Assembly (NCBI GenBank): GCA_963383645.1
Contig: OY726561.1
Location: 25,090,826-25,154,825 of the forward strand
Direction: 5' to 3'
DNA: 64,000 nt
From: Muscardinus avellanarius
Lineage: Eukaryota > Chordata > Mammalia > Rodentia > Gliridae
Of the stretch, positions 45,630-58,527 are shown piece by piece; position 1 is the stretch's first letter; each line of letters begins with the position of its first letter. The translations under genes and the position numbers were made by a program. The notes beneath the pieces were generated by a model. That model did not search any database, had not been told where the DNA came from, and was given only the letters and a program-made list of their open reading frames with translations.

Positions 45630-46005
45630 GAGCTGATGAAGTACAAATTATGTTTTCATTTATATGTGGAAACTAAATCTATGCCATAGAATTTTGGACT
45701 ACAATAATGGTTTCTGGTCACTGGAAAAGGGGAAAAGGGGATATAGAAGGGATGATTAGTTGATGCAGTAATATAGTTCAGTAATAGGAGGAATAATTTC
45801 TAATATCCTATAACAAAGCAAGGAAACCATGATTTGCAACATTTAATTAATATTTCAAATCTCTGAAGATTTTTCAAAAAATAATGACAAATATTTGAGG
45901 TGATAGATAATTACATGATTAGATCATAATGCATTATGTGAAGGTATTGAAATATACCATTACATCCATAAATGTGTGTAATTATTATTATTAAATTAAG
46001 ATAAA
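45630..46005 (+). mobile_element. Ancient L1 (L1M-type) 3' end
   Basis: Sense 3' end of an old mammalian L1: TTTATATGTGGAAACTAAAT, AATGGTTTCTGGTCACTGGA and the end CATTACATCCATAAATGTGT. Strongly diverged. Confidence 0.6.
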
Positions 46006-46678
46006 AAGAAATACTGTGTTCTGGTTTGTACAATATAATGATCCATAGAGAATTTCTAGGAGGTTTGGAAAATTAATATTTTATTTATTAAAAAAACTTT
46101 GAGATATACCAGTGAAAATACAAAAAAAAATAAATTGGTACTATGTTATAAAAATGGTGATTTAAGCTAAACATGCTAATTTGAAAGTTGAGAAATATAA
46201 AAATAGGAGAGACAAAATAATTTTGATTTATAAAAATCTTATTTATCTAATATTGTCCTCTCAGAGAAACTCTCTTCATTCTACATGTGGCTTATCATTC
46301 ATTTGCTCAATTCCATTATGGAGCTGCTCCAGGGATATTTTTTTTTCCAGTTATAGTTTGTAAGCTTGAAGGAAGAAAGATCTGCAAACACATGCTACCA
46401 AAGCTTGAAAAATATAAAAATGGAGTCATTGACTGATAAAAACTAAGAGAGATTAAAAACTAATACGATTAAAAACTAATAGAGGCATGTTTAGTGTATA
46501 TAGGCAGAAAAAAGACCCTGAGGGGTTGAATGAAATAAAACAAATGAATGAAAAATAAATGGGATATTAATTAACTTCTTCAACATTTAAGAATTATATA
46601 TAATATAATTCTTATCTATCTAAAATTATTTTGAAGTAACAGTTGAATTTGTTTTAAATTACTTCTTTGAAAATGGGT
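46006..46678. other. AT-rich unique sequence
   Basis: Nothing recognised. Confidence 0.4.
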
Positions 46679-46679
46679 C

Positions 46680-48240
46680 CAGTTTATTACTAGGAAAACA
46701 AAATTTTATTCAATTCAGTTGGCCATTTCTTGATTGGGTTGTTTTGTTAGTGTTAAGCCTCTTTGTATATTCTGGATATTAGTCCTCTATCAGAAAAGCA
46801 GCTGATAAAAATCTTTTTCCATTCTGTAGCCTCTCCCTTTAGATTCTTGGTGATTTCCTTTGATGTGCAGAAACGTTTTAGTTTGATTCTATCTCACTTG
46901 TTTTTGTTTTAATTTTCTGAGATTTGAAGGTCTTGTTGAGGAAGTTACTACCTGTTTCTATATGTTGGAGCGTTTAACCTATGCTCTCCTGTAATAGCTT
47001 CACAATTTCTGGTCTGAATTCCAGGTTTTGATTCATTTAGAGTTGATTCCTGTGCAGGATCAGAGGTAAAAACTTAGTTCCAATTATATATAATATATAT
47101 TGGTGGTACTGGGGATGGAATTCTTCTACCTCTGGGTTACACTCCCAGACCTGTTTTATATTTTATTTGGAAACAGGGTCTCTTAAGCCAGCGAGCGAGG
47201 CTGGCTTCGAACCTGCGCAATCCTCCTGTCTCCACCTCCCAAACACAGGGATTACAAGCATGCGCCACCACGCCCGGAGATTTATTTATTTATTTATTCA
47301 TTTACTTATTTACTTTTACAAATGAATAGCAAGTTCTCCCAGCACCATTTATTGAAAAGGCTGTCTTTCCTCCAGCATGTGATGTATTTGGCCTCTTTGT
47401 CAAAGATCAATTGAATATAAGAATGTGGGTTTGTTTTTGTATCTTCTATTCTGTTCCATTGATCTGTGTTTCTGTTTTGTGCCAGTACCATACTGTTTAA
47501 ATTTCTACACTTCACAAAAAGAGATAACAAATGTCCAATAGATAGATAAAAAATGCTAAACATTATTAGCAATCAGGGAGGGAGATGTGAGTCGAAACTA
47601 CACTGAAATTGCATCTAAATCCAGTCAGAATGGCAAGCATAAAGAAGTCAAATAACGATAAATGTTGGTGAGGATGTGGGAAAATAGGAACTTTTCTACA
47701 CTGTTGTTAGAACTGCAAATTAGTTCAGCCACTATGAAAATCAATGTGGATATTCCTTAGAAAACTGGTAAGGGATCCATCATAAAATCTGGCTATACCA
47801 CTACTGGGTATCTTTTTCCAAAGGTATTAAAATTAGGGAACTAAATTAATATATATGTACCTATGCTTATAGAAGCACAATTCACAATAGCCAAAATATG
47901 GAACCAACCCAGGTGTCCACGAACAGATGAATGGATTACAAAATTATGGGAGATACACAAAATGGAATTCTACTTAGCAATAAAGAAGAACAAAATTATG
48001 TCATTCCTAACAAGATGGAAAAGCCTGGAGAACATTAATTGAAATAAGCCAAATACAGAGAAAGGATATATTCTTTCTCTAATATGCTTGAGCTATGGAG
48101 TTTATGGGATATGATAGTAACTCCAGATAATGGAGGAGATCCACATTGGAGTCAAGGAGGAAGAAGGCTGAAGTTCATTAATGAAAATGCTACCTTCCAC
48201 TAGGTGTATACACGTTATCAACATGAGCAACAAAAAAAAA
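46680..48240 (+). mobile_element. Twin-primed L1 (inverted ORF2 segment + sense 3' end)
   Basis: 46680-47500 is antisense ORF2 (TGATTGGGTTGTTTTGTTAG, TTAGTCCTCTATCAGAAAAG, GCACCATTTATTGAAAAGGC, GTGCCAGTACCATACTGTTT). At about 47502 it flips to sense (ACTTCACAAAAAGAGATAAC, GAGGATGTGGGAAAATAGGA, CCAGGTGTCCACGAACAGAT) and runs to an A-tail at about 48230. A minus-strand SINE sits in the antisense part. Confidence 0.9.
47101..47277 (-). mobile_element. SINE, subfamily 2, inside L1
   Basis: GGTGGTACTGGGGATGGAAT ... AAGCCAGCGAGCGAGGCTGG ... CGCCACCACGCCCGG. Confidence 0.93.
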
Positions 48241-48454
48241 AATCTAATTATGTTAAAAATAGTTTGTAAATCCCATATTTCAGAAGATTGTTTAAAGGAT
48301 GCAAAGAGGAGCCTTTTAAGTTTTGCTATTTCTAGTCAAAGACTACATATCAGTGGGGGGTTTACAACTCAGTTCCTGGCTTATTTAGTGTTCTAGTTTT
48401 TCTATTAAAAATACTTATAAGTAACAATAATATTTTTGATGCTTTAAAGGCAGG

Positions 48455-48715
48455 AAAGTCCCAGATTGAGGCAGATTCCCTTTATGGGGAGGGCTGAGTT
48501 CCCAGCTTGCATGCAGCATCTGCTTGCTGTGTCCTCACATAGTAACATCAAATGAAATTCTCTTGAGTATCTTTCATGAAGTTCTACCTTCATTTATGAG
48601 ATATCATCTCTGAGACCTAATCACCTCCTAAGGAACTCACTTCCCCACCTTGAAGGTGAGGACTTCAACATATGAATGAACATAACATGAACTTTTAGGC
48701 CATAAACTGGTGAAA
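48455..48715 (+). mobile_element. Ancient LTR-like repeat (MLT2/ERVL-like)
   Basis: Landmarks CTTGCTGTGTCCTCACATAG, GACCTAATCACCTCCTAAGG and CTTCAACATATGAATGAACA. Confidence 0.5.
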
Positions 48716-49528
48716 TATGTGAAAAATTCACTTATTAATATTTTATAAAAAGTATCTGGGAAATAAAAGAGTCATAGATTAGTCCTTTTATTGAAACATA
48801 TAAATGCATAGTTTATTTAAGTGAACTTTGTATAGTCTAATCACATTAGACAGGGTTTTAATAATCATTCTCATTAAGTAATATTGTTCTTTTGAACAAG
48901 TTATATATTTTTTAACAAAGTTTCTAACTTCTCCATTTTGTTTTTTAATGTATAAATAAAGACCACATCTTTTTACCCTTCTATTTCTTGGCCTGGGAAG
49001 AAAGATAAAGAATGATAATATTTTTGAAACTTTGATACTATTTTCTTTTTTTTGTTTTTGGTAATATTTCAGAATATACTATAAAACATCTGTGAACATA
49101 TTATGTTGCATAGGCAACAATGACATTTTATACACATATTTGGATGTAAAAAAAGGTAAATAGAAACTGAAATGCCACAAATGTTTAACTGGGTCCATGG
49201 CTCTTTGGTACATATGTACCAGCATCGGGTGTGTTATGTAGGTTTGCAAACCAATGTTACTAATAAGCCTTCACCATGAAATAATATAAGCTATTTCAAG
49301 TGAAATGTTAAATTTACTTTAGGTGGTGGCATTTTCATCATCATTTAATTCAGCATGATCTTTGGGTGCTGGGGTCAGAGCAGAGAAATAATACTTAGTT
49401 TATCAGGTCTCTCTATTTTGTAATAGTTCCCAAATTTGAAATAGAGTATATGCTAATTTTTATATCTATAGATATGAAGAAAACTTAAGTTTAAGAATAT
49501 AAGTTTAATAATTACTTAGTTTTCAGGA
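48716..49528. other. AT-rich unique sequence
   Basis: Nothing recognised. Confidence 0.4.
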
Positions 49529-49529
49529 A

Positions 49530-50390
49530 CTGGATGCCCTTTCACCTCCCACTTCTCTTTCCCCCCTCCCAACAATTGGTACCCAGGTTAACCATAATAA
49601 ATTCATACTTTTACACATATTCAGATATAGTTCCTCCATTAAACAATCTCAGCCTTCTTCTTCTCCTACCCTTCCATTTCAGCTTTGCTGAGGTTTCCTC
49701 TCCATTATCTGGAGTCCCTCTGGTATCCCTAATACTCCCTAGTTTGGGCATATTAGAGAAAATATATCTTTTTTCTATTTCTGTGCTTGGCTGATCTCAC
49801 TTAAAATAATGTTCTCCAGATCTTTTCATCTTCTCATGAATTACATGATTTTGTTCTTCTTTATAGCTGAGTAGAATTCCATTGTGTTTATTTCCCATAA
49901 TTTTGCAATCTATTCATCTGTTGACGGAGATGTAGGCAGATTACATATTTTGGCTATTATAAGTTTTGCTTCTATGAACATGGGTAAAATTCTCTACACT
50001 AGCAAAACATATAACTCAATTAAGAAATGGGCAACTGAATTGAATAGACACTTCACAAAACAAGAGATACAAATGCTCGATAGATACATCAAAAAATCTT
50101 CAACATTTTTAGCTATCAGAGAGATGCAATTCAAAACTATGTTGAGATTCCATCTAACCCCAATCAGAGTGGCAAGCATAAGAAGTCAAAAAACAACAAA
50201 TACTGGTGAAGATGTGGGGAAAGAAGGACTCTTTTACACTGTTGGTGGGAGTGTAAACTAGTTCAGCTGCTATGGAGTTCAGTGTGGAGATTCTTTAGAA
50301 AACTGAGAAACTTAGAAAACCATATGATCAGGCTATACCACTCCTGGGTTCAAAAGAGGTTCAAAGAGGTTGAAATCAGAGAACTACAGT
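49530..50390 (-). mobile_element. Twin-primed L1, minus orientation
   Basis: 49530-49985 is the complement of an L1 3' UTR and ORF2 end (GGTTAACCATAATAAATTCA, CTAGTTTGGGCATATTAGAG, CAATCTATTCATCTGTTGAC). At about 49990 it flips to sense ORF2 (ATTAAGAAATGGGCAACTGA, AGCTATCAGAGAGATGCAAT, ACTGGTGAAGATGTGGGGAA). The 125-codon frame across the junction is a chimera, not a gene. Confidence 0.85.
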
Positions 50391-50497
50391 AATTCTATAA
50401 TACTATTTTAAACTTTCCAGTTGCCAGCCCATTGTAATATTTACTATAGAAATATAAATTTTAAATATATTAATAAAATATGCTATTTTGAAGATTT

Positions 50498-50705
50498 TAT
50501 CAAATGGCTGTGAAGGCACATGCTTGTAATCTCAGTACTTGGGAGGTTGTGACAAGAGGTTCACAGGTTTGGGACCAGCCTTATCTACTTAGTGAGGCCC
50601 TCCAAAAATTAGTGAAGCCTTGTTTCAAAGTAAATAAAAAATGATAGGGCTTGAGATATAGCTTAAAGGTAGACTGCTCCTAGACTCAACCTCCAGTACT
50701 GAAAA
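50498..50705 (+). mobile_element. B1-dID-type SINE, diverged
   Basis: GTGAAGGCACATGCTTGTAA start; decayed ID part AGATATAGCTTAAAGGTAGA. Confidence 0.8.
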
Positions 50706-51853
50706 ATAAATTATTTTATTATGTTTCTTCAGTTTGTAAAAATTTAATTTTTTCTGATTCTGAAATGATACAAATTCTTTTTTGTTTTCAAATAAAAACC
50801 CAAGAACAAAAAAAAAAAAAAAATTGGAGAGGAAAACAGTGCTTTTATATGCTTAATTAGCAAGTAGTTATTTAAAACTTTAACAATAAGTTCTTGGAAA
50901 CTGTTAATACTTATGTGTTTGTGTGAATGAATTCTTCTGTTGATAAATTTTTTCTTATATAACTCCCTTTTGATTTTCCACAGTCTTGATAACAAGAATG
51001 TAAATGTACTACCCACAGTAATGTTAACAGTTACCTATTTATGAATTATAAAGAGAATATAATCAAGACATAACACTTCCACTAAAAATATAATTGTATT
51101 ATTTGATAAGCATAATTTGATATTAAGAAATTAAAAAGAATATATATTAAACCTTCAGCAGATATACAGGTGTTTAGTATTAACAACTTTTTAAAGAAAA
51201 ACAAAGCCAATAACATATTTTCTCACAAATATAATAAATCTTTAAATATCAAATCAGAAAACAAAGTGTTAAATTTTTCACATCCGTTTAATAATAATTA
51301 ATTAATATTTTTATTTTTTAAAACTTCCATAAAACTAGAGATAAGCATATAAATTATAAATTCAGGAGCTTTAAATTCTCTGTGGTCTAATTTATTCCCC
51401 TTCTAAAAAAATGAAAATAATACACAGTGCACACTCAACAGAAGGACAGATTAAAAACATGATTTAGATCCTCCTTGGAGTACTGATTTTCTAATCATCT
51501 TCATTATTTGTATTCTTTATTTATGGCAATATTTTGACATCCTAAACTAAACAGCATATTCAAATTTGATCACATTTGAGTAAAAGACATCTCTCATATT
51601 TTCCCAAATTTAACCAAAATATTATTTATTTAAATTAACCCCATATTGTTTTTTAGTCTTCACTGCTAGAATAGTCAGGTATTGTAAGTCATTAAGTTTT
51701 GGTTATTATATTAATTTATAATTTGATTGTTTTCTTATGTGAGAATTTGAAAATATATAGTCAAAATTGAATTTTATTTCTTTAGAGATGTTAGAGAAAT
51801 ATAAGATAGCAGATGACTCTAAATGTAAGAGATGTTCTAAATAAAAATAGATT
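50706..51853. other. AT-rich unique sequence
   Basis: Nothing recognised. Confidence 0.4.
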
Positions 51854-51854
51854 G

Positions 51855-52058
51855 CCAGGCATGGTGGCACACGCTTGTAATCTCAGCATTTGGGAGGCTG
51901 AGACAGGAGGATTGCGGTTCATGGACAGCCTCAGCTACTTAGTGAGGCCCTCCGCAACTCAGTGAGACCCTGTTCAAAATAAAGCATAAACAATTAGGCA
52001 GGGGGTGTAGCTCAGAGTTCAAATGCCCCTGGGTTCCATCCCCAGACCCGCAAAAAAA
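51855..52058 (+). mobile_element. B1-dID-type SINE, subfamily 1
   Basis: GCCAGGCATGGTGGCACACG start, GGTTCCATCCCCAGACCCGC end. Confidence 0.95.
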
Positions 52059-53699
52059 GGAAAAAAAATTAGGGGTGCTCCCTATTTAAAAAACAATTAG
52101 TAGCAGCTTATAAAATCAGTTTTTGAATTTTTCTAGCAAATTTTATTTTATTAGTCAAGCTTTCTACATGCACCATTTAATTTTTTCTTAAATTTAATAT
52201 ACATTTTTTATAATTGTATATTTTCAAATGCTTGTGCTATTTAGCATATAGTTTCATAGATAGGACCAAGGCTTCAAATAATTTCTAACCATATTTCCTG
52301 ATTTAGTAAAACATATATTTTATTTTTAGTGAATAATTAGACAATTTTAATCAAACATAATCTTCCTAATTTACTTTTACTAAGGGTAATATTACCAACT
52401 GGCTATTAATCCAAGGTAGACTACTAGAGGCTGAATTAGATTATTTAAAATAGAAAATAAAAAATCAACATTGCCCTGTATTAGTCTTAAAAAAAACAAA
52501 GAAAAATGCTATAAGATTGAGAGATCTGATCATTACTTTATGATGCAAAAATCCAGACTGTCTTTTCCTCTTGTATGCTAACCACTGATATGTGGAATTA
52601 TAGGTATTCTATCAGTCTGGTTCCCTAGGTTAATTTCATGCTTCAAGGGGAAGATTATCTTATAAAATAAAGAGTACCAAGTAAAATTTTACTTTTAGGA
52701 AACATTAACAATGAAAAAAATTGTAGAACTGTATTGGACATATTACATTATATACCATACATACAATTGCTACAAATATAACCATTGGTATCTGACATTC
52801 AAATTTAACTGGTTTCCTTTTGTTTTCAGTTGCTACATCTAGCTACCTTATTCAAGGGATCCAGGAAAAATATAACAAGGTATGTAGCAGAAGAAAAAAT
52901 ATTTAAAATAATTAAAATTATTGAAGTTATTTTAATAAAACCTGAGAATGATAAGCCTACCTGTGCTCAAAATATATTTGGTGCTATATGAGGGATAATC
53001 ACTGCAATCCAGATATTGAGATATTTGCATCTATATTTTAACACTTTCTCTAAGGTAGCAGGTCCAATATTCTTCACATTTATTTGAATAACACCAATTT
53101 ATATGAATATAACATTCAAACTCCCCGATAAAATAACAAAAATAAATTCTCTTATTTTTAACTTTTATTATTTCTGACATATAAATTTTAACTTATAACA
53201 TGCTGTGCGACAATGAAGTTGATACTTTCAGATTAACAGCATTTATAAGCATGCTCTTTATAAATCTTAATTGTACCGTCACTGATAAACGGCCATCCAG
53301 TTAAAAATTCAATGCATTGCATCAAACCTTAAAGAAAACCCACAAAACGACAGTATTAAAAAATTGCTTGAGATATATACATAATTATTTCAAAAGCTTA
53401 TAAAGAAACAGATGTTGAATGTGGATCATCATTTGTGCATCTTGCTGAATTGTACTGTGCTTAGATATTAACACTTTCTGTATAACCACAGGGAATCATT
53501 CTTTGAAGAGTAAAATAAGAATAAAAATGTAGTTGGAGTGATAACACTTTGTGTGCCCTGCATGCCTTTGTTTTCTGTTTTCACGTGAAGGTAATGAGCA
53601 TACATCTTTAAAATTATAGCTAGGAGGAATGTTTAAAATTAATTCATTTTAAAATAGAATAATTTTATCTGGAAAAAAAAGACAAATACAAAGCAATAA
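52059..53699. other. Unique sequence, possible conserved noncoding element at 53180-53620
   Basis: No repeat or gene recognised. The 53180-53620 block keeps several CpGs (GTGCGACAATG, TACCGTCACTG, AAACGGCCATCC) despite an AT-rich setting and is free of repeats. Confidence 0.35.
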
Positions 53700-53907
53700 T
53701 TAGGTATAGAATGGCCTCTTGAAGAGATCATAAATTGATGTTTGAAATTGATATAATTAAGTCGTGAGGGTTGTCATCTCAGCAGTGGATCAATCTATTG
53801 TGATGGATTTACCACGATGCTGCCTGGTAGGCTAGTAGGGTATGGCTGGAGATGGATCCTTGGGTGTGCAACCTTGAAGGTTATAGTTGGTTTTTCCTCC
53901 TCTTCCT

Positions 53908-53954
<47 letters not shown>
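53908..53954. repeat. (CT)n microsatellite
   Basis: About 23 CT units within the LTR; the partner LTR has only a short TTCTCTC here. Confidence 0.95.
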
Positions 53955-53956
<2 letters not shown>

Positions 53957-54081
53957 CTTTCTGCCTCAATGATGTGAGCACAGCCTACGTGCTTTTCTTC
54001 CCTTTCCTTCCAGCCCTCATGCCCTGACATCTGTAGGCCCTGGCCTCACATGTACCAAACCCAAAATAGTAATAAAATAAA

Positions 54082-54304
54082 TCGTTTTTTTTTTTTTTTT
54101 TTTTTTTCGGGTTTGGGAATGGAACTCAGGGGCATTCGACCTCCAAGCTACACCCCCTGCCCTATTTTTTATTTTTTATTTTGAAACTGGGTCTCACTGA
54201 GTTGTGGAGGGCCTAAGTAGCTGAGGCTGTCCGTGAACCGCGATCCTCCAGTCTCAGCCTCCCGAATGCTGGGATTACAAGTGTGCGCCACCACACCTGG
54301 CTCT
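54082..54304 (-). mobile_element. SINE inserted in the MaLR 5' LTR
   Basis: Poly-T tail complement (54087-54108) then GGGAATGGAACTCAGGGGCA ... GTGCGCCACCACACCTGGCT. The LTR resumes at 54304. Confidence 0.93.
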
Positions 54305-54360
54305 AAAGTAAATCTTTCTTTGAAGTTATAGTCAATCTTTTATATTATAAAACAACAACA

Positions 54361-55663
54361 ACAAATGGTACTAGAAATGTGGAATTGGTGCTACATCTAA
54401 ATCTGACTATGTGGATTGTGACTCTTTGAAAGTTGTAAATAGAGTAGATAGCATGTTTGTTATACTTTGCAAATAACTTATCTGCACTTTGTCTATATTC
54501 TGAAACTTTGTGTGAAGATGAATTTAAAGGCAAGGGTCTAAATAAACTGATGGAGAAAATCATAAAATACCAAAATATAAAATTGCATTATTGATATTAA
54601 TGTCCTTGGTCAGTGACCTGTACACTGAATTTTGAAAGCAAAGCAGATTTTATAAATTTTCAGTTTGGTTAGAAAGGCATGTATAAAGTTGGGGCTCAGA
54701 AAGATGGTACCATGGAAGGAAGGAAGATGGATGAAACGAAGAAAGAAGCAGAGGCCAAGATAAAGGCAGGGCCAGCAGTGGTCATGATGGAGGTGGTGAA
54801 TGGAGTTGCAGAATGGGATGATTCACATAAAGTTGGGGACAATGTCTCCTGAATGGACTTGGGGTCAGTGGCAGCCTGAATGGAGGAGGTCCAGGCACTG
54901 TTACTGAAAAGGCTCCAGCAGCAATGACTAAGGAGACTGTGGCTACCTTTTCTTTTGCCCTTTTTTTTTAAGCCCATGTAATGCTGTTTTCTTTAAAAAA
55001 ATAAAGGCCATTAAGGCTTCCTTCCAGCTTCAATGTAAGGTTTAGGAAGCCAGGAAACATATGGCAGGGTCCGATTCCCTGAAAAAAGACCCAAATAGGG
55101 CACTTTATGAAGCTGTGAGTGTAAAGACAAGGTTGAAAACAAAACAAACCAAACAAACAAATAAAAAGATTCAGAAATGCCATAATTGTGGAATGATCAC
55201 AAGGAAAGAATAATATCTATGGGTCATGACTAAAAAAGGTAGTAAACCACCCATTGCAATCAGTCAGACTACAGGGACAGGGCTGCCGATCTCCAATGAG
55301 ATTGCTTCTCATTGGCATGTGCCATGGATACCAGAAGTGAAGCTGAAAGATTAGAAACTTGCCCTGCCAGAATTTTTACTGTTTTCGTCCCATTCCTTCT
55401 TTCTATGGTTTTATTTCTCCCTTTAGAAATGCAAATGTTTACACATTGCCATTGCATATTGGAAGCGTACAACTTGCTTTTTAGACATTCATTGTCTTTT
55501 AAAAGGGCACCTAAAAGTTCACCTTGAGTCTCAGAGGAAACTTTGGACTTTGGAATTCTTTTAGTGATGCTGGAATTGTTAATACAGTGGAAACTACTGA
55601 AAAGGACTAGATGTATTTTGCATTCTGAGCTGGACATGAGCCCTTCAAGGTCCAAGGGCATGA
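54361..55663 (+). mobile_element. MaLR internal region (non-coding remnant)
   Basis: 1.3 kb between the paired LTRs. It begins TGGTACTAGAAATGTGGAAT at 54366, in primer-binding-site position. The 3' end (ACTTTGGACTTTGGAATTCT, GGACATGAGCCCTTCAAGG) fits the terminal part of MST/MLT1-type internal regions as I know them. No gag or pol frame survives; the open frames on either strand (54696-54977, 55269-55703, 55312-55527) are chance. Confidence 0.7.
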
Positions 55664-56080
55664 TGTTATGATAATAAATAAAATGTCCCCTTGAACAGCT
55701 CATAAATTGGTGTTTGTAGTTTATATAATCTAGTCTTGAGGGTTGTAATTACAGCAGTGAATAAATTATTGGTAATAAGTTTTACCAGGTGGTACCTAGT
55801 AGGCCAGGAAGGTATGTCTGAAGGTGGATCCCTGGGGGTTCAACATTGAGAATTACATCCTCCCCCTGCTCACTGTTATTCTCTCTTGATTTTGTTTTTT
55901 ATAATGTGAGAACAGTCTATGTGCTCTTCCTCTCCCAATCTCCCTCTGTCATGCCCTAAATTCATGGTCCCTTGCCTCACATGGATTAAACTTAAAGGCA
56001 TAAGAAAGTAAATCTTCTTTTCTATAATCTACATGATTAATATTTTAGGTTATAGCTACAAGAATGCTGATTGGAACACA
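55664..56080 (+). mobile_element. MaLR-type 3' LTR
   Basis: Begins TGTTATGATAATAAATAAAA and ends ATTGGAACACA. Shares ordered blocks with the 5' LTR. About 417 bp, typical for this class. Confidence 0.82.
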
Positions 56081-56089
56081 CAATTTTTT

Positions 56090-56900
56090 GGTTAAAGCAA
56101 TTAGGTCTAGCACTTTTTGGTAAGACAAATATAATAATTCACTTGGGAAAACATCTGGTCTTGGAATTTGTTTGATGGTAAGCATTTTATTCCTGTTTTA
56201 ATCTCTTTGATTGCTATTGGTTAGTTTAAAGTTTTAAATTTTCTATATCTTCTTTATTTTGGAAAAGATGTATTTATCTATAAAGTTGTCAATTTTATAC
56301 AGATTTTCAATTTTGTTGGAGTATGATTTTTCAGAGTAGTTTCTGATAATCCTGAGTTTTTACACTGTCAGTGGCAATTTATCCTTTTTCATCTCTTACT
56401 TTTTAATTTGGATTGATTATGTTTTTCATTTAGGGCAGCTTTTGGTTTATTTATCTTGTTAATTTGTTTTTGAAAACCCAGCTTTTGATTTTATTGATTT
56501 TCTGTATTTTTTTAATTCTCTACTTCATTGATTTCTGCTTTGATTTTAGTAATTTTCTTTCTTCTACTGATTTTGGAGTTGAATTTTGCTGGTTTCAAAG
56601 AGCTTTGAGGTGTGTCATTAGGTTATTAATGTGGTGATTTTCTGTTCTTATAATGTGCACATTCAATGCCATGAATTTTCTTTTATAATATTGCTTTCAA
56701 GAATAGTCAAAGTCGCTCACGCTTGTATTCCCCGCGCTTGGGAGACTGAGACAGGAAGATTGTGCAGGTTCAAAGCCAGCCTCAGCTACTTAGTGAGACT
56801 CTCAGCAACTTAGTGAGACCCTGTTTTTAAACAAAGTATAAAATGGGTCTGGGAGTATAGCCTGGAGGTAGAAAGCCTCTGGGTTCCACCCCAGCACCAC

Positions 56901-56943
<43 letters not shown>

Positions 56944-58479
56944 ATAGCCAAAGTAGTTTTCAGCAAAAGAGACCATGCAGGAGGCATCAGAGTACCAGAC
57001 TTCAAACTATACTACAAAGCCATAGTAATAAAACCATCATGGAACTGGCACAAAAGCAGATACATAAACCAATGGAGCAAGGTAGAAGTCTCAGAAACAA
57101 ATCTGCACACTTATGGCCAATTGATTTTTGACAAGGGAGAGAAAAGTATACATTGAAAAAAGATAGCCTCTTCAACAAATGATGGCAAAACTGGTTAAGC
57201 ATATGCACAAAAATGTAAATAAAAATCCTCCTTTCTCACCCTGCGCAAGAGTCAATTAAAAATCTATCAAAGACTTGGAAATCAAACCAGAGACCTTGCA
57301 GCTCCTTGAAAAGGGCATAGGTCCAATAATGAAACACATAGGAACAGGTGAAAACTTTTTCAACAAAGACCATAAAGGCGCAAAAAAACTAAAAGGCAGA
57401 TCAGTATGCGGGACTGCATTAAACTGAATTGCTTCTGTAAAGGAAAGAAAACTATCAAGAACCTTATCAGAGAGCCAAGAAAATGGGAGAAATTTTTTGC
57501 CAACTATTTCTCTTATAGACTAATATCTAGAACATACAGAGAACTCACAAAACTCACCACTAAAAAAAAAAAAATAACCCAATCAAAAAATGGACAAGTA
57601 AACTCAATATATACTTGATGAAAGAAAAATTCAAAACACCAATACATGTAAGAAAAAATGCGCAACATCATTAGCAATTAGAGGGATGCAAGTCAAAAAT
57701 ACTCTGAGATTTCACCTAACTCCAACTAGAATGACAATCATTCAAAACACAAAAATAGCAAATGCTGATGAGGATGTAGAGAAATGGGAACTCTAATACA
57801 TTGTTGGGATTGCCAATTAGTGCAACCATTTTGGAAAGCAATATGGAAAATCCTCAGAAGATGGGAACAAACTCACCATATGTTCAAGCAACATCACTTC
57901 TGAGTATCTACCCCCCCAAAAAAATAGAAATCAAACTACCAAACTAATGCATGCATATTTATGTTCTTACCCACACAATTCACAATTGCTAAACTATAAA
58001 ACCAGACAAGATGTCTATAAACAGATGCATTGATTATAAAACTTTGAGATGTACACAATGGAATTTTATTCTGCTATAAAAAAGAACACAGTTACATCAT
58101 TTACATGAAAATTGATGAAAATGGAGAACATTATGCTATGTGAGATTAGTCAGTAACAATAAGTAATAAATCAGATGCTCCCCCTAATATGTGCAGGTTA
58201 GGAAGAAAAGGGTCATAAGAGGAACCCTAAACAAAAATTATAGATTAGCAAATAATGTGACCTAACTTAGGGAAATAGAAGGAGGGAAGAGGGAAATTCC
58301 CTAAGGTACATAATGTTCATTCATAAACATATCAAAGTCAACCACTAAGCCAAACATTAGAAGGAGGGAGGGGGAAAGATATGGGAGGAACTCAGAAAGG
58401 GCTAAATGAGTCATGTGTGCACATACCTCTGCCATCTTGTACTCCATTAAGATGTATGACTACAATGAACCATTAAAAA

Positions 58480-58480
<1 letters not shown>
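56090..58480 (+). mobile_element. Twin-primed L1 (inverted RT segment + sense 3' end)
   Basis: 56090-56700 is antisense ORF2 reverse-transcriptase-region sequence (GAAAACATCTGGTCTTGGAA, TCTACTTCATTGATTTCTGC, GCTTTGAGGTGTGTCATTAG). From 56700 the strand is sense: ORF2 C-terminal coding (GAATAGCCAAAGTAG, GACTTGGAAATCAAACCAGA) to the G-rich 3' UTR (GGAGGGAGGGGGAAAGATAT) and tail TACAATGAACCATTAAAAAA. Frames are broken. A SINE sits at the inversion junction. Confidence 0.9.
56712..56941 (+). mobile_element. SINE at the L1 inversion junction, 5'-truncated
   Basis: Starts CTCACGCTTGTATTCCCCGC and ends with about 42 A residues. Flanking AGAATAG(T/C)CAAAGT (about 56700-56713 and 56941-56954) is its target-site duplication. 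One copy continues into sense L1, so the SINE landed just inside the sense part. Confidence 0.9.
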
Positions 58481-58521
<41 letters not shown>

Positions 58522-58527
58522 AAACAC
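58481..58527. repeat. (CA)n microsatellite at an L1 tail
   Basis: About 22 CA units with two interruptions directly after the L1 A-rich end. Confidence 0.95.

Larger units (their letters stand above)
53700..54360 (+). mobile_element. MaLR-type 5' LTR (with SINE inserted)
   Basis: Matches the LTR at 55664-56080 in order: CTTGAAGAGATCATAAATTG, GAGGGTTGTCATCTCAGCAG, GGATCCTTGGGTGTGCAACC, GTGAGCACAGCCTACGTGC, CTGGCCTCACATGTACCAAA, then TAAAGTAAATCTTTCTTTGA. The layout fits ERVL-MaLR (MST/MLT1-like) LTRs. A (CT)n tract (53908-53954) and a minus-strand SINE (54086-54303) interrupt it. Confidence 0.8.

Noticed and set aside
49884..50261. 125-codon frame
   Set aside because: Crosses the inversion junction of a twin-primed L1, joining antisense and sense ORF2 sequence.
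54696..55703. 93- and 144-codon minus-strand frames
   Set aside because: Antisense to a MaLR internal region; no domain, chance open frames.
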